Assembly: GCF_016879755.1 (NCBI RefSeq)
Contig: NZ_WOFU01000015.1
Coordinates: 1-55,557 of the forward strand
Reading direction: 5' to 3'
DNA length: 55,557 nucleotides
Origin: Bacillus sp. B15-48
GTDB taxonomy: Bacteria > Bacillota > Bacilli > Bacillales > Cytobacillaceae
Shown here: piece by piece, positions 32,855-42,487 of the stretch
How the letters are laid out: each line of letters opens with the position of its first letter
How positions within the stretch are numbered: the first letter of the stretch is position 1
Notes under the pieces: model-generated
Seen by the model: only the letters and a program-made list of their open reading frames with translations
What the model was told of the DNA's origin: nothing
The model's database searches: none
Translations under genes and position numbers: made by a program

Positions 32855-34099
32855 TTAACCTGTAAACTCTTTCCCAAACACCTGTCTGGCAATGATTACT
32901 TTTTGAATTTCATTTGTACCCTCATATATTTCAGCAATCTTGCTGTCACGATAAATTTCAGCTACTTTATAAGTTGAACCATCGGCTGCAAGTTCGTTCA
33001 AGAATCCATAACCGCCAAATGCCTGGACTGCATCACGGGCAATATCTCCGGCAATTTGCGTAGCATAGAACTTGGCCATCGCCGATTCGGGTTCAGGAAA
33101 TTCGAGACCCTCATCCCGTCTACGAGCAGCTTTATAAGTTAAGTTACGGGCATTTTCAATCGCCGTCATCCAATCCACGATTTTAAACTGCCAATATTGA
33201 AATTGACCAAGCTTTTTCCCAAAAGCTTCACGATGCTTAAAATAATCTACTACTTCGTCTAAAGCCGACTGTGCCATTCCGACACCCGTTGAAGCGATTC
33301 CAATTCGACCGAACGTCAAGGTGGCAAGAGCAATTCGTAATCCTTTTCCAACATCCCCTAATCGGTTTTCATCGCCGACTTCAACGTCATCGAAGTAAAT
33401 ATCAGCGGTAAGTTGGCCTTTATTGCCAATTTTTTTATCAGGTTCGCCTACTGTAACACCAGGTGCATCTAAATCAACAACAAACTCTGTAATCGTCTCC
33501 CCTGTCCGGCATAATAAAGCAACATAACTTGCAACTGGGGAATTAGAGATAAACCGTTTTCTCCCATTAATGATCCATTTATCTCCCACTTTTTCAGCTG
33601 TCGTTGTAACCGTCCGAACACTAAGATCCGTACTAGCATCTGGCTCCGTTGTTGCAAAACTTCCGATTTTTTCACCTTTGATTAACGGTTTCAAATAACG
33701 ATCTTTAATATAATCGGAGCCATATGTAAGGCCATTTCCACACAACATACATTGAACATCATAGATTGCGGCTAAACTATTACTCGCATAGGCCAACTCT
33801 TCCATCGCAACAATCGTGCCACACACAGGATACTCAAGTCCTCTTCCGCCTACTTCTTTCGAAAATGGAATCCCTAGTATCCCGCTTTTTCCCATCTTTT
33901 CAATTAACTCATATGGGAAATGCTTTTTATCTTCTGTTCGCGCGCCAAGTTCATGGGCAATTGGTATGACTTCCTTATTGACAAACTCTCTTACTTCCAT
34001 TCGAATTTTTTGAGTTTCCTCAGGCATAATCATGTCATGGTAAATTTTCGACATTAAGCGTTCAGGCATTTCTCTTTTTGACAGTATCTTTTCAGTCAT
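32855..34099 (-). CDS. Acyl-CoA dehydrogenase upstream of the Rieske genes
   Basis: Acyl-CoA dehydrogenase fold, 414 residues, slightly long at the N-terminus. Family marks: GSFATTEPDASTD (about 150-162), GRKRFISNSPVA, KIGNKGQLTADIYF, GRIGIASTGVGMAQ, AFGGYGFLNE and the catalytic IYEGTNEIQKVIIARQVFG. It is the first gene of an operon with the Rieske oxygenase, which is unusual: the pair suggests that a CoA-linked side chain is handled together with ring hydroxylation. The promoter has the same operator layout as the catechol operon. AGGAG-like ribosome binding site before ATG at 34099. Confidence 0.87.
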   Translation of the reverse strand: MTEKILSKREMPERLMSKIYHDMIMPEETQKIRMEVREFVNKEVIPIAHELGARTEDKKHFPYELIEKMGKSGILGIPFSKEVGGRGLEYPVCGTIVAMEELAYASNSLAAIYDVQCMLCGNGLTYGSDYIKDRYLKPLIKGEKIGSFATTEPDASTDLSVRTVTTTAEKVGDKWIINGRKRFISNSPVASYVALLCRTGETITEFVVDLDAPGVTVGEPDKKIGNKGQLTADIYFDDVEVGDENRLGDVGKGLRIALATLTFGRIGIASTGVGMAQSALDEVVDYFKHREAFGKKLGQFQYWQFKIVDWMTAIENARNLTYKAARRRDEGLEFPEPESAMAKFYATQIAGDIARDAVQAFGGYGFLNELAADGSTYKVAEIYRDSKIAEIYEGTNEIQKVIIARQVFGKEFTG

Positions 34100-34210
34100 T
34101 CAACTCACTCCTTATTATAACTCTATTTTAATAGTTTTTTAATTTTGTATATTCTGATAATTTTTCTTATACTCCTCCTTCATATTTTTGGTTCCTTCTT
34201 TATTACCCCT

Positions 34211-34263
34211 ATAATAATACGTACCTCTAACACCAACAACCGTTCTGTCCCGTTACAAGGGAC
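34211..34263 (-). promoter_or_regulatory. Promoter and palindromic operator of the Rieske operon
   Basis: On the minus strand a -35 TTGTTG (34234-34239) and a -10 TATTAT (34211-34216) are 17 bp apart. The palindrome GTCCCGTTACAAGGGAC (34247-34263) ends 7 bp upstream of the -35. The same palindrome and spacing occur before the catechol operon. Confidence 0.7.
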
Positions 34264-34377
34264 GGTTTCGAAAATATTTTTCAAATAACATTCGCAGATG
34301 GACATGAACATTCTTTACCAGCAAACTAGGATGAAATGACAAGTACATATAGGATTCCTTGTTTCAATTATTAATTG

Positions 34378-34418
34378 GGTCATAAAGAGTTAAAAATCAA
34401 TCCTAACCCTTTATGACC
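34378..34418 (-). terminator. Hairpin downstream of the sulfatase maturase
   Basis: GGTCATAAAG (34378-34387) pairs with CTTTATGACC (34409-34418). It lies 8 bp after the maturase stop codon. No strong U-tract follows, so its strength as a terminator is uncertain. The rest of the 327-bp gap down to 34100 holds the promoter described above. Confidence 0.5.
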
Positions 34419-34426
34419 AATCGAAG

Positions 34427-35683
34427 TTAGTTTCTAACAATTAAAGGTCCCTTAATAACTTGCATGACATCAGAAGCTGGCAAATCGTTTTCAAGTAATT
34501 GAACAATTACTTTCATATAGGGATGAATGTGATGGAAATAATTCTTATACCCTGCACATAAATAATTTAATCCAGGTTCGCCATCATCTGATAATAGGAA
34601 ACGATGTTTAGGGCATTCACCATGACAGGCAAACCGCACCTCGCAGGTTTGACATTGTTTAGGTAATGTATCTCTTTTCGCGTCACCAAATTGCTTTTGT
34701 TGAGGAGAACCCATCATTTTCTTAAGAGAGTCATCGGCGATATTTCCTAGTTTGTATTCCGGATACATAAAATGGTCACATGAGTATATATCGCCTGTAT
34801 GCTCAATGATCCCGGCATTTCCACACGTTTCTGAAAATAAACAGATTGGAGATGGCAGGCCCAACCAAGAGGAAACGGCCCATTCAAAATTCATGACATG
34901 TACCGTACCGACATCATTGCGAACCCATTCATCAAAGATTTCGATAAGGAAATTTCCGTATGCTTCTGCCTCAACCGTCCAGGAAGAAACGGTTTTCTGT
35001 GCCTCTGATTCAGTTAACGATGGTGGAGTTGCGTGACGCAAACCTAGTTTAAGCGCCTCTGCATCTGGCAACCTTTCAACTATAGGGATAAATTGAATGT
35101 ACTTAACCCCTTTTTCTTTAAAATAGCGATAAATCTCTAGCCCACGTGGAGCAGAATCTTTCGTCACACAAGTAAGGACATTATAATTTATATTGTATTT
35201 TTGCAAGAGTGATAGTCCATGTAAAACTTGTTCTGATGTCGGCTTTCCTCCTCGGTTAACACGATAATAATCGTGAATATCTGGTGGACCATCGATACTT
35301 AAGCCCACAAGAAAATCATGCTTTGCAAGGAACTGACACCATTCTTCATCTAGTAATGTTCCATTTGTTTGCAGGGAGTTTGATATTTTCTTCCCACTAG
35401 CATATTTTTTCTGGTATTTTACTACTTTTTTATAAAAATCAAGTCCCATTAAAGTTGGTTCCCCGCCCTGCCAAACAAAGGGGATTTCAGGTACTTTCTG
35501 CGATTTTATGTAATTCCGAACAAAGTTTTCCAATGTGGCATCAGACATTTTATAACTTGGTTGTCCAGGGAAAAGCGCTTCTTTTTCTGTGTAAAAACAA
35601 TAATGACAATCCAAATTACAAAGTGGACCACTTGGTTTGGCTATTATGTGAAAATTATCTTTTCGTTGTTGTAATAAATTCAT
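34427..35683 (-). CDS. Anaerobic sulfatase-maturating radical SAM enzyme
   Basis: Radical SAM/SPASM protein of 418 residues that converts the active-site Cys of a sulfatase to formylglycine. The SAM cluster motif is CNLDCHYCFYTEKE (Cys22, 26 and 29). The C-terminal SPASM half has further Cys: SETCGNAGIIEHTGDIYSCD and CQTCEVRFACHGECPKHRF. GEPTLMGLDF and LSIDGPPDIHD are also typical of anSME. The start is ATG at 35683 with AGGATCCT upstream. The substrate is almost surely the Cys-type sulfatase encoded just upstream. Though called anaerobic, the enzymes occur in aerobes too. Confidence 0.92.
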   Translation of the reverse strand: MNLLQQRKDNFHIIAKPSGPLCNLDCHYCFYTEKEALFPGQPSYKMSDATLENFVRNYIKSQKVPEIPFVWQGGEPTLMGLDFYKKVVKYQKKYASGKKISNSLQTNGTLLDEEWCQFLAKHDFLVGLSIDGPPDIHDYYRVNRGGKPTSEQVLHGLSLLQKYNINYNVLTCVTKDSAPRGLEIYRYFKEKGVKYIQFIPIVERLPDAEALKLGLRHATPPSLTESEAQKTVSSWTVEAEAYGNFLIEIFDEWVRNDVGTVHVMNFEWAVSSWLGLPSPICLFSETCGNAGIIEHTGDIYSCDHFMYPEYKLGNIADDSLKKMMGSPQQKQFGDAKRDTLPKQCQTCEVRFACHGECPKHRFLLSDDGEPGLNYLCAGYKNYFHHIHPYMKVIVQLLENDLPASDVMQVIKGPLIVRN

Positions 35684-35728
35684 AGGATCCTCCTGTTTGA
35701 CAATTGATAGACTTATTAATAGTGAAAT

Positions 35729-35758
35729 GGGTACAAAGGATATTTCTCCTTTGTACCC
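35729..35758. other. Hairpin between sulfatase and maturase genes
   Basis: GGGTACAAAGGA pairs with TCCTTTGTACCC around a 6-nt loop. There is no U-tract on the minus strand, so it more likely sets differential expression of the two genes by RNA processing or partial termination than full termination. Confidence 0.5.
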
Positions 35759-35770
35759 TTCATTTCCTTT

Positions 35771-38083
35771 TTACGGAATTGTCACAACGGCTGCTTCTTC
35801 AAATTCATAAATGACCTTTTCAATCGAACCTGTATAAGGGAATGTTCCTTGGTTCGCATACTCAGGACTAACTGGGTAAAGCAAATCTTCCCCAATATCT
35901 AATCCCTCAAAGGATATTTTAAATGGCAACATTTTAATCGGCGTTTCTCCTACTTTTTCATCGTTGACATACAATGAACCAATTCCTTCATTCTCATCCG
36001 TTTTATCAAACTGGAAACGAACCGTTATGTTACCAGTAGGAAGCTTTTTGTCAGAAACGATTTTATAACGAGCAAATGCAGAATTATGTTCATAGACTAA
36101 TTTATTTCCTTTTATATAGAGTGTATAGCCGCTTTTATCATTCCCAAGTGCCAAAATGACCCCTTTATCGCCTCTATTATATTCCATTGGTATCGTAATT
36201 TCATAGGAACGATTAATGGTAAACGGTGTTGCAGATTCGCTTAAGTGCGTCATTTCCGGATAATAGATAAAGGTCTTTCTCGCTCTTAGATTATCCTCAG
36301 GTAGATTTGTTAGTGAGTTTAAAAAATGATCCGTGAGCGGAAATACATTGTTTTCCTCTGCTTCTTTCTCCCAGATTTTAATAAGCTTTTGTAATCTCTC
36401 AGGTTCCTGATCAGCTAGATTCTTTAATTCAGAAAAGTCTTCATCCACATGATAAAGCTCCCAAACATCGTTCTCAAATGGCTCGCCTTTTTTATGATGG
36501 GCAATCGCTTTCCATCCTTCATGATAAATCGTTCGGTTTCCAGTCATTTCAAAATATTGCGTCGTCTTTCTTGGCTCAGCATCTCCATCGTCAAATGTAT
36601 AAGCAAAGCTTGTCCCGGTAACTGGTAGTTGTTCCACACCCTTTAATGTTTCTGGAGGGTCAATACCTAGAATATCATAAACCGTTGCCGTTATATCACT
36701 CACATGAGTAAACTGCGTTCTCACTTCGCCCTTTGCTTCAAACCCTTCTGGCCAATGAACAATCATCGAAGTCCGAATTCCGCCAGCGTAGGTCGTATTT
36801 TTCACCATCTTGAATGGGGCGTTACTAACTTGTGCCCAGCCTGCAGGATAATCCGGATTAGTTGATTCCCCACCAATTTCATTCAACTTTTTCTGCACTG
36901 TTTCCAAATCTTCTTGCATCGCATTGTAGGCAATAGCTTGATTGGTCGACCCATTCGGACCCCCAGTTGAGCTAGCGCCATTATCAGAAAACAAGACAAT
37001 CATCGTATTATCCAATTGACCAGTCCTCTCTAATACATCCAGCATTTTCCCTATTTGCTCATCCGTATGAGTTAAAAAGCCAGCATACGTTTCCATAAAA
37101 CGTGTATAAACTTCCCTCTGCTCTTTAGATAGACTGTCCCATGATTCCACACCAGGGTTAGACGGAGCTAATTCCGCATCTTTAGGAATAATTCCGATTT
37201 CCTTTTGTTTCTCAAATCGCTGTTCTCGAACCTTGTCCCAGCCTTCATCATAGACTCCGTCATACATATCAATGTACTCTTTCGGAACCTGATGTGGCAT
37301 ATGTTGAGCACCAAAACCTATATACATAAAGAAGGGATTATCAGGTTGAGTTGAAGCTTGATCAATAATATATTGATTCCCCTTTTCAATAATTGCCTCT
37401 GAATAGTGATACTCCTCATCTATTGGAGTAGGAATATGGGTATTATCTTCGACGAGCTCTGGGCGATATTGATCAGAGGAATCTTCTAGATTCCCATAAT
37501 ACCGGTGAAAGCCCTTTCCGAGTGGCCAATTATGGTACGGACCCGCAGGAGTCACTTCTGCAGTTGGTAGAATATGCCACTTTCCTAAGGCGAAATTTGT
37601 ATAATTATTTTCTGAGAGAACTTCAGCAATCGTTCCAGCCTCAGGGACAAGTTCTCCTCTTCGGTTTGGATGACTTGGACCAAAGTCAAAGTTTGACACA
37701 TGGCCCATACCGACTGCATGATTGTTTCTCCCTGTTAACAACGATGCCCTTGTAGGGGAACATACTGGAGTAACATGAAAATTATTGTATCGAAGTCCAT
37801 TCTCTGCTAGTTTGTCAATATTCGGTGTTTTGATTTCCGAACCATATGCTCCTATATCTGAATAGCCAGCGTCATCCAAAACTATGTAGATAATATTCGG
37901 TTTTTGCCCTTGAGCATCTTGTTTGATTGACTTATCTGATGTTGTTTTATCCGTATTTAAATCCGCCTTTGCGATGCTCTCCCCTGCAAAATTAGTAGAG
38001 CAACCAGCAAGCATAGACATAGCCGTACCAATTACAGTTGCCTTAAAAAGATTCGGAAACTTTGATGTGAACTCACTTTTCAT
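35771..38083 (-). CDS. Lipoprotein arylsulfatase, Cys type
   Basis: Type I sulfatase of 770 residues, longer than AtsA-like enzymes (about 530), with a beta-rich C-terminal extension (about 590-770). The lipoprotein signal ends at LAGCS (Cys28). Metal-binding VLDDAGYSD (about 68-76) and the formylglycine motif CSPTRASLLTGR (Cys108) are intact, as are GKWHI and LFSDNGASS. It should remove sulfate from an aryl or alkyl sulfate ester at the cell surface. Neighbours are its maturase and a catechol operon, which suggests phenolic sulfates as carbon source. GGAGAAAGGA precedes the ATG. Confidence 0.92.
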   Translation of the reverse strand: MKSEFTSKFPNLFKATVIGTAMSMLAGCSTNFAGESIAKADLNTDKTTSDKSIKQDAQGQKPNIIYIVLDDAGYSDIGAYGSEIKTPNIDKLAENGLRYNNFHVTPVCSPTRASLLTGRNNHAVGMGHVSNFDFGPSHPNRRGELVPEAGTIAEVLSENNYTNFALGKWHILPTAEVTPAGPYHNWPLGKGFHRYYGNLEDSSDQYRPELVEDNTHIPTPIDEEYHYSEAIIEKGNQYIIDQASTQPDNPFFMYIGFGAQHMPHQVPKEYIDMYDGVYDEGWDKVREQRFEKQKEIGIIPKDAELAPSNPGVESWDSLSKEQREVYTRFMETYAGFLTHTDEQIGKMLDVLERTGQLDNTMIVLFSDNGASSTGGPNGSTNQAIAYNAMQEDLETVQKKLNEIGGESTNPDYPAGWAQVSNAPFKMVKNTTYAGGIRTSMIVHWPEGFEAKGEVRTQFTHVSDITATVYDILGIDPPETLKGVEQLPVTGTSFAYTFDDGDAEPRKTTQYFEMTGNRTIYHEGWKAIAHHKKGEPFENDVWELYHVDEDFSELKNLADQEPERLQKLIKIWEKEAEENNVFPLTDHFLNSLTNLPEDNLRARKTFIYYPEMTHLSESATPFTINRSYEITIPMEYNRGDKGVILALGNDKSGYTLYIKGNKLVYEHNSAFARYKIVSDKKLPTGNITVRFQFDKTDENEGIGSLYVNDEKVGETPIKMLPFKISFEGLDIGEDLLYPVSPEYANQGTFPYTGSIEKVIYEFEEAAVVTIP

Positions 38084-38111
38084 AATCTATTCCTTTCTCC
38101 TTTTCTCTTTT

Positions 38112-39074
38112 TTATTTCAGTCCGCTATTCGTTTTATCGTATTCTGCTTTTAATTCCCCGACTACTTCCGAGATCGACTGGACTTTTTTGATGGTGCCGA
38201 CTCCATGACCTGCAGACCAAATGTCCTTCCACGCCTTTAGACGTACTCCTTCATTTTCCCTTGACCAGTCAAAACTTTCTTTTTTCAGCACTTTTTCTGG
38301 ATCAATACCAACTCTTTTCAGACTTGGGAGAAGATAATTGGCATGAATGCCACTAAACGTATCGGTATAAATAATATCTTCGATCGTTGATTCAACAAGT
38401 ATTTGTTGATATTCCTTATTTGTTAAACTTTCCTCGGTCGCGAGAAATCTTGTTCCCATATAAACAAGATCAGCTCCTAGAATGTTCGCGGCGACAATAT
38501 CTTTCCCTGTTGAAATTCCTCCGGCAAGAATCGTAATTCCATCCCAAAACTCTTTTACCGCAGAAATAAAAGCAAATGGATTAAACGTCCCTGCATGTCC
38601 ACCTGCCCCATTGCACACGAGGATTAAACCATCTGTCCCTTTTTCTACTGCTTTCTTAGCATGTACGAGATTGATGACATCAGAAAATACGAGTCCGCCG
38701 TAACGATGGACAATCTCAATTACCTCGCTTGGATCGCCAAGAGATGTAATGACGATAGGGGGTTGATATTTTTCAATAAAACCTAAAAATTCCTGATATC
38801 GATTATTTGTTCGGTGAACAATGAGATTAACAGCCCATGGGGCGATTTTCCTTACAGAATCAGCATTCTCTGCTTTCGTTCGTTCTTCTGTTATGTACTG
38901 CAGCATTTCATCCAAGTCTTCTCGTGTCCGAGCATTTGCTAATGGAAACGAACCGATAATTCCGGCCTCACAGCTGGCAACAACCATTTCGGGACTGGAA
39001 ACTAAAAACATCGGAGCATTGATAACAGGAAGTTCAAGTTGGGACGTAAGCCATTCTGGAGGTCCCCCTGACAT
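38112..39074 (-). CDS. Nitronate monooxygenase-like FMN protein
   Basis: FMN-dependent TIM-barrel protein of the 2-nitropropane dioxygenase/nitronate monooxygenase family, about 320 residues. Marks are LPVINAPMFLVSSPE, GSFPLANARTREDLDE, CNGAGGHAGTFNPFAFI (with the family's catalytic His) and LAGGISTGKDIVAANILGAD. Start ATG at 39074 with AAAGGAGG upstream; the open frame extends 19 codons further. It oxidises nitronates or related reactive carbon acids. Lying between the sulfatase and meta-cleavage genes, it may detoxify a by-product; the substrate is unknown. Confidence 0.85.
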   Translation of the reverse strand: MSGGPPEWLTSQLELPVINAPMFLVSSPEMVVASCEAGIIGSFPLANARTREDLDEMLQYITEERTKAENADSVRKIAPWAVNLIVHRTNNRYQEFLGFIEKYQPPIVITSLGDPSEVIEIVHRYGGLVFSDVINLVHAKKAVEKGTDGLILVCNGAGGHAGTFNPFAFISAVKEFWDGITILAGGISTGKDIVAANILGADLVYMGTRFLATEESLTNKEYQQILVESTIEDIIYTDTFSGIHANYLLPSLKRVGIDPEKVLKKESFDWSRENEGVRLKAWKDIWSAGHGVGTIKKVQSISEVVGELKAEYDKTNSGLK

Positions 39075-39182
39075 ATATAACCATCCTCCTTTTAAAAGAT
39101 GAATAGAAAAGACGTACAGTCCTAGACACAACTATACGCCTCCTCTCTCTCCAATTCTAAATTTCTATTAAAAAATCGGACT

Positions 39183-40652
39183 CTACTTTAATGCAATACA
39201 AATATTTTTCGCTTCCGAGAAAAATTCAAGGCTATGATGGCCACCTTCACGTCCAACTCCACTTTTCTTCATTCCTCCAAATGGAGCACGAAGATCACGA
39301 ACAAACCAGCAGTTCACCCAAATCGTACCGGCACGAACCGCATGGGAAATGCGGTGAGCACGCTGGAGGTTTTCTGTCCAAACGACTGCGTTTAAACCAT
39401 ATTCAGTGTCGTTCGCAATTCGCAATGCTTCCTCTTCCGTATCAAACGGAATAATTGTAACAATCGGTCCAAAAATCTCTTCCTGGCAAAGGCGAGACTT
39501 CGGATTTTCACTGACATAAACAGTCGGTTCTAAATAATAACCATCTTGTAAATACTCAGGTAAGTCAGGACGCTTTCCACCACAGATTAAAGTGGCCCCT
39601 TCTTCTTTGGCAATATCAAGATAACTTGTTACTTTTTTATAGTGCTCTTCACTAACAACTGGACCCATTTTTGTGTCAGCTTCCTTTGGATCACCGACTT
39701 TTAGTTCCGTGGCCGCTTTTTTGAATTTCTCCAGAAACTCATCAAAGATTGTCCGTTGGACTAAAATTCTTGAGCCTGCTAGACAAACTTGACCTGAATT
39801 CATGAACGCTGCACGAATCGACTCAGGAACGGCCTTCTCAATGTTGGCATCTTCAAACACAATATTCGCCGCTTTCCCGCCCAATTCAAACGAAACCTTT
39901 TTGAGCGTATCAGCACCACTTTTCAAAATTCTCTTTCCTGTCACAGTCGAACCTGTGAATGAAATAAGATCGACTTCAGGATGAGTTGTAAGCGCATTTC
40001 CTACTACTCCTCCTAGACCGTGAACGACGTTGACGACTCCATCTGGGATTCCCGCCTCTTTCGCGATTTCCCCAAGCAAAGACACAGATAATGGAGTCAT
40101 TTCTGCTGGCTTGATAACGGCCGTATTTCCGGCAGCTAGACAAGGGCCAAGTTTCCACGTCGTTAACATGAATGGAACATTCCAAGGAGTAATCAGCGCA
40201 GCAACACCGACTGGTTCATAACGAGTATAATTTAAATACTCATCTTCCATAGGGTACGTTTCTCCGCCTTGTTGTTCCATAAAATCGGCAAAGAATTTAA
40301 TGTTGTTTGCTGCTCGTGGCACTAGTTGAAGAGCAGATTGTAATGGTTTTCCTACATCCGCTGCATCTAGGTGCGCAATTTCTTCTTTTCGCTCAAGAAT
40401 AATTTCAGCCATGCGACGAAGCTTCGCACAGCGCTCCGCTACTGTCATCGTCCGCCATGGGCCATTTTCAAAAGCATCCCTTGCTACACGGCAGGCTCGA
40501 TCGACATCTGCCTCCGTCGCTTCGCTTACTTTCGCAATGATTTCTTGAGTCGCAGGGTTTTTCACCTCAAAGGTTGCTCTATCGCTCGCTTCCACATATT
40601 CACCGTTTATATATAGGCCAACTTCTTTAACTCCTGTTTGGACATTTGTCAT
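39183..40652 (-). CDS. dmpC: 2-hydroxymuconic semialdehyde dehydrogenase
   Basis: NAD-dependent aldehyde dehydrogenase, 489 residues, which oxidises 2-hydroxymuconate semialdehyde to 2-hydroxymuconate, the first step of the 4-oxalocrotonate branch. Motifs: LITPWNVPFMLTTWK, FTGSTVTGKRI (NAD), FELGGKAANIVF (Glu) and NSGQVCLAGSR (catalytic Cys). NCWFVRDLRAPFGGMKKSG near the C-terminus is typical of the XylG/DmpC group. Its ATG overlaps the tautomerase stop codon by 4 bp. The role is supported strongly by the operon. Confidence 0.9.
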   Translation of the reverse strand: MTNVQTGVKEVGLYINGEYVEASDRATFEVKNPATQEIIAKVSEATEADVDRACRVARDAFENGPWRTMTVAERCAKLRRMAEIILERKEEIAHLDAADVGKPLQSALQLVPRAANNIKFFADFMEQQGGETYPMEDEYLNYTRYEPVGVAALITPWNVPFMLTTWKLGPCLAAGNTAVIKPAEMTPLSVSLLGEIAKEAGIPDGVVNVVHGLGGVVGNALTTHPEVDLISFTGSTVTGKRILKSGADTLKKVSFELGGKAANIVFEDANIEKAVPESIRAAFMNSGQVCLAGSRILVQRTIFDEFLEKFKKAATELKVGDPKEADTKMGPVVSEEHYKKVTSYLDIAKEEGATLICGGKRPDLPEYLQDGYYLEPTVYVSENPKSRLCQEEIFGPIVTIIPFDTEEEALRIANDTEYGLNAVVWTENLQRAHRISHAVRAGTIWVNCWFVRDLRAPFGGMKKSGVGREGGHHSLEFFSEAKNICIALK

Positions 40653-40849
40653 TTTGAACCCTCCTTTCTCTTTTTAACAGATTCGCCTGCAATTCCCCAA
40701 TGCTCTGGTTCTAATTCATTAATCATCACGCGCACACTTTCGATTGGGGCATCCAATACATCTGAAGCTAATTCCGAGACTTCCTTAATAAATTTTTCCT
40801 TCTTTTCAGGTGATCTGCCTTTTAAAATATTAACTTGAATAAATGGCAT
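40649..40849 (-). CDS. dmpI: 4-oxalocrotonate tautomerase
   Basis: A 66-residue tautomerase that converts 2-hydroxymuconate to 2-oxohex-3-enedioate. After removal of Met the catalytic Pro1 is exposed (MPFIQVNILKGRSPEKKEKF). Arg-rich positions and HWGIAGESV follow the family pattern. It lies between the decarboxylase and dehydrogenase genes, in the usual meta-pathway set, with a 4-bp overlap to the downstream gene. Confidence 0.93.
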   Translation of the reverse strand: MPFIQVNILKGRSPEKKEKFIKEVSELASDVLDAPIESVRVMINELEPEHWGIAGESVKKRKEGSK

Positions 40850-40872
40850 CTAACTTCTCTCCCTTTCACCTA

Positions 40873-41664
40873 TTATTCCGTAAATACAGCCTCAACCGAA
40901 CCAAGGCCATCAAAGCTTGCCGAAAAGTAGTCACCAGCTTCAATTTTAATGGCAGCCGATAAGGAACCGCTTAAGACAACTTCGCCTGGTTGAATATTTT
41001 GCCCAACCTTATATAATCGATTTGCCATCCAAGCAATCGCGCGAGCTGGATGTCCCATTACCGCTGCACCTGCGCCTGTAGCAACAACTTCTCCGTTTTG
41101 CTTGAACACCATGCCCATTAATTTCAAATCAAATTGATCGGGCGAGTAAAATCTTTCGCCAATAATAAACCGTGACGAAGATGAATTATCAGCGACCGCA
41201 TCTGGCAACGTAAAACTAAAACCTTGGAACCTGCTGTCAATGATTTCGAGTGCCGGTGCTACATATTCGGTGGCGGCAAGTACGTCTGCAACCGTCACAT
41301 GCGGTCCGGTTATTTCTTTATTAAAAACAAAGGCAATTTCAGGCTCAAGTTTTGCATGAATAAATGGTGCTAGCGAAATACGTTCACCTTCAAATAACTG
41401 CATGTTTTCAAGCAATACTCCGTAGGAAGGCTCGTGAACACCCATCATTTCTTGCTTTGCCTTACTTGTTAACCCAAGCTTTCGTCCGATTCTTTTTGTG
41501 GTTTCTGCCTTACATTTCATCTCGATTAAACGTTCTTGCACTTCATAAGCCAATGCTTCATCCAGTTCTGGATATGCCTCAACAAACTTATTCACTGACT
41601 TCTTTTGTTTTTCCGCCTCGTATAGTTCAAGGGCAATTTGATCGATTACATCCGTTTTGATCAT
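40873..41664 (-). CDS. dmpH: 4-oxalocrotonate decarboxylase
   Basis: Mg2+-dependent decarboxylase of about 263 residues, homologous to the hydratase next to it. PALEIIDSRFQGFSFTLPDA and VADNSSSSRFIIG match the XylI/DmpH pattern (VADNASSTRFI) rather than the hydratase pattern (VADNASCG), so I assign it as decarboxylase: 2-oxohex-3-enedioate to 2-oxopent-4-enoate + CO2. ATG at 41664 with AGGTGA upstream; the open frame begins at GTG 41673. In known systems the enzyme works in a complex with the hydratase encoded upstream. Confidence 0.85.
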   Translation of the reverse strand: MIKTDVIDQIALELYEAEKQKKSVNKFVEAYPELDEALAYEVQERLIEMKCKAETTKRIGRKLGLTSKAKQEMMGVHEPSYGVLLENMQLFEGERISLAPFIHAKLEPEIAFVFNKEITGPHVTVADVLAATEYVAPALEIIDSRFQGFSFTLPDAVADNSSSSRFIIGERFYSPDQFDLKLMGMVFKQNGEVVATGAGAAVMGHPARAIAWMANRLYKVGQNIQPGEVVLSGSLSAAIKIEAGDYFSASFDGLGSVEAVFTE

Positions 41665-41685
41665 GTTTATCACCTGTTTCTATTA

Positions 41686-42465
41686 TTATCGTTTAAAGGA
41701 AGCTGTGACTGAACCGATATGAGCGAACTCAGCGGTAAACGTATCTCCATCCTGTACTTCAATTGCACTTGTTAAAGCACCTGAGAGAACGATTTCTCCT
41801 GCCTTTAATGCCACATCGTATTTTCCTAAAGAGTTGGCCAACCATGCAACCGAACGCAGAGGATTTCCAAGAACGGCAGCACCAGCGCCAGAATCAATCA
41901 TTTCTCCATTTCGATACGCAACCATGCCGATATGAGTTAAATCAATTGCATCTAGTTTTGTTGGCTTTCCACCAATCATTGCGGCAGCAGATGAACCATT
42001 ATCCGCAACGGTATCTTCAAACTTGATCTGCCAATTTCCAATTCGGCTATCAATGATTTCAATCGCTGGAACGATATAATCCGTTGCCTCAACGACATCG
42101 AGAATCGAAACATTCGGTCCCTTTAAATCCTTTTTTAAAATAAAAGCAATCTCAAACTCTACTTTTGGTTGAATAAAGTTTTCTAGTGAAATCGTTTCAC
42201 CTTCGACATACATCATATCCGCCAGTAAATGACCATAATCAGGCTGATTGACACCAAACATGTTTTGAATGGCTTTGCTTGTTGCCCCAATTTTCTTGCC
42301 AACAATGATTCCGCCATTATCTACTTTTTTTCTAATAATCTCTAATTGCGTATAGTAAGCTTCATCCACTGTAATCCCAGGATAAGAGACTGTTAGCGGT
42401 TCAATGACATTCTTCGTTTCCTCGGCTTCTAATAAGCGACTTGCAGCTTCTTGAACGATACTCAC
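41686..42465 (-). CDS. dmpE: 2-oxopent-4-enoate hydratase
   Basis: MhpD/DmpE-type hydratase, 259 residues, which adds water to 2-hydroxypenta-2,4-dienoate to form 4-hydroxy-2-oxovalerate. Motifs: VNQPDYGHLLADM, QPKVEFEIAFILKKDL, PAIEIIDSRIGNW and TVADNGSSAAA. It is similar to the orphan copy at 3043-3822. It is 22 bp downstream of the aldolase gene and 22 bp upstream of the decarboxylase gene. Confidence 0.88.
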   Translation of the reverse strand: MSIVQEAASRLLEAEETKNVIEPLTVSYPGITVDEAYYTQLEIIRKKVDNGGIIVGKKIGATSKAIQNMFGVNQPDYGHLLADMMYVEGETISLENFIQPKVEFEIAFILKKDLKGPNVSILDVVEATDYIVPAIEIIDSRIGNWQIKFEDTVADNGSSAAAMIGGKPTKLDAIDLTHIGMVAYRNGEMIDSGAGAAVLGNPLRSVAWLANSLGKYDVALKAGEIVLSGALTSAIEVQDGDTFTAEFAHIGSVTASFKR

Positions 42466-42487
42466 AGCTAATTCCTCCTCTCTTCTC

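Noticed and set aside
34427-38083. Phosphonate or alkaline phosphatase-type hydrolase for the large lipoprotein
   Set aside because: The CSPTR formylglycine motif and the adjacent maturase identify a sulfatase.
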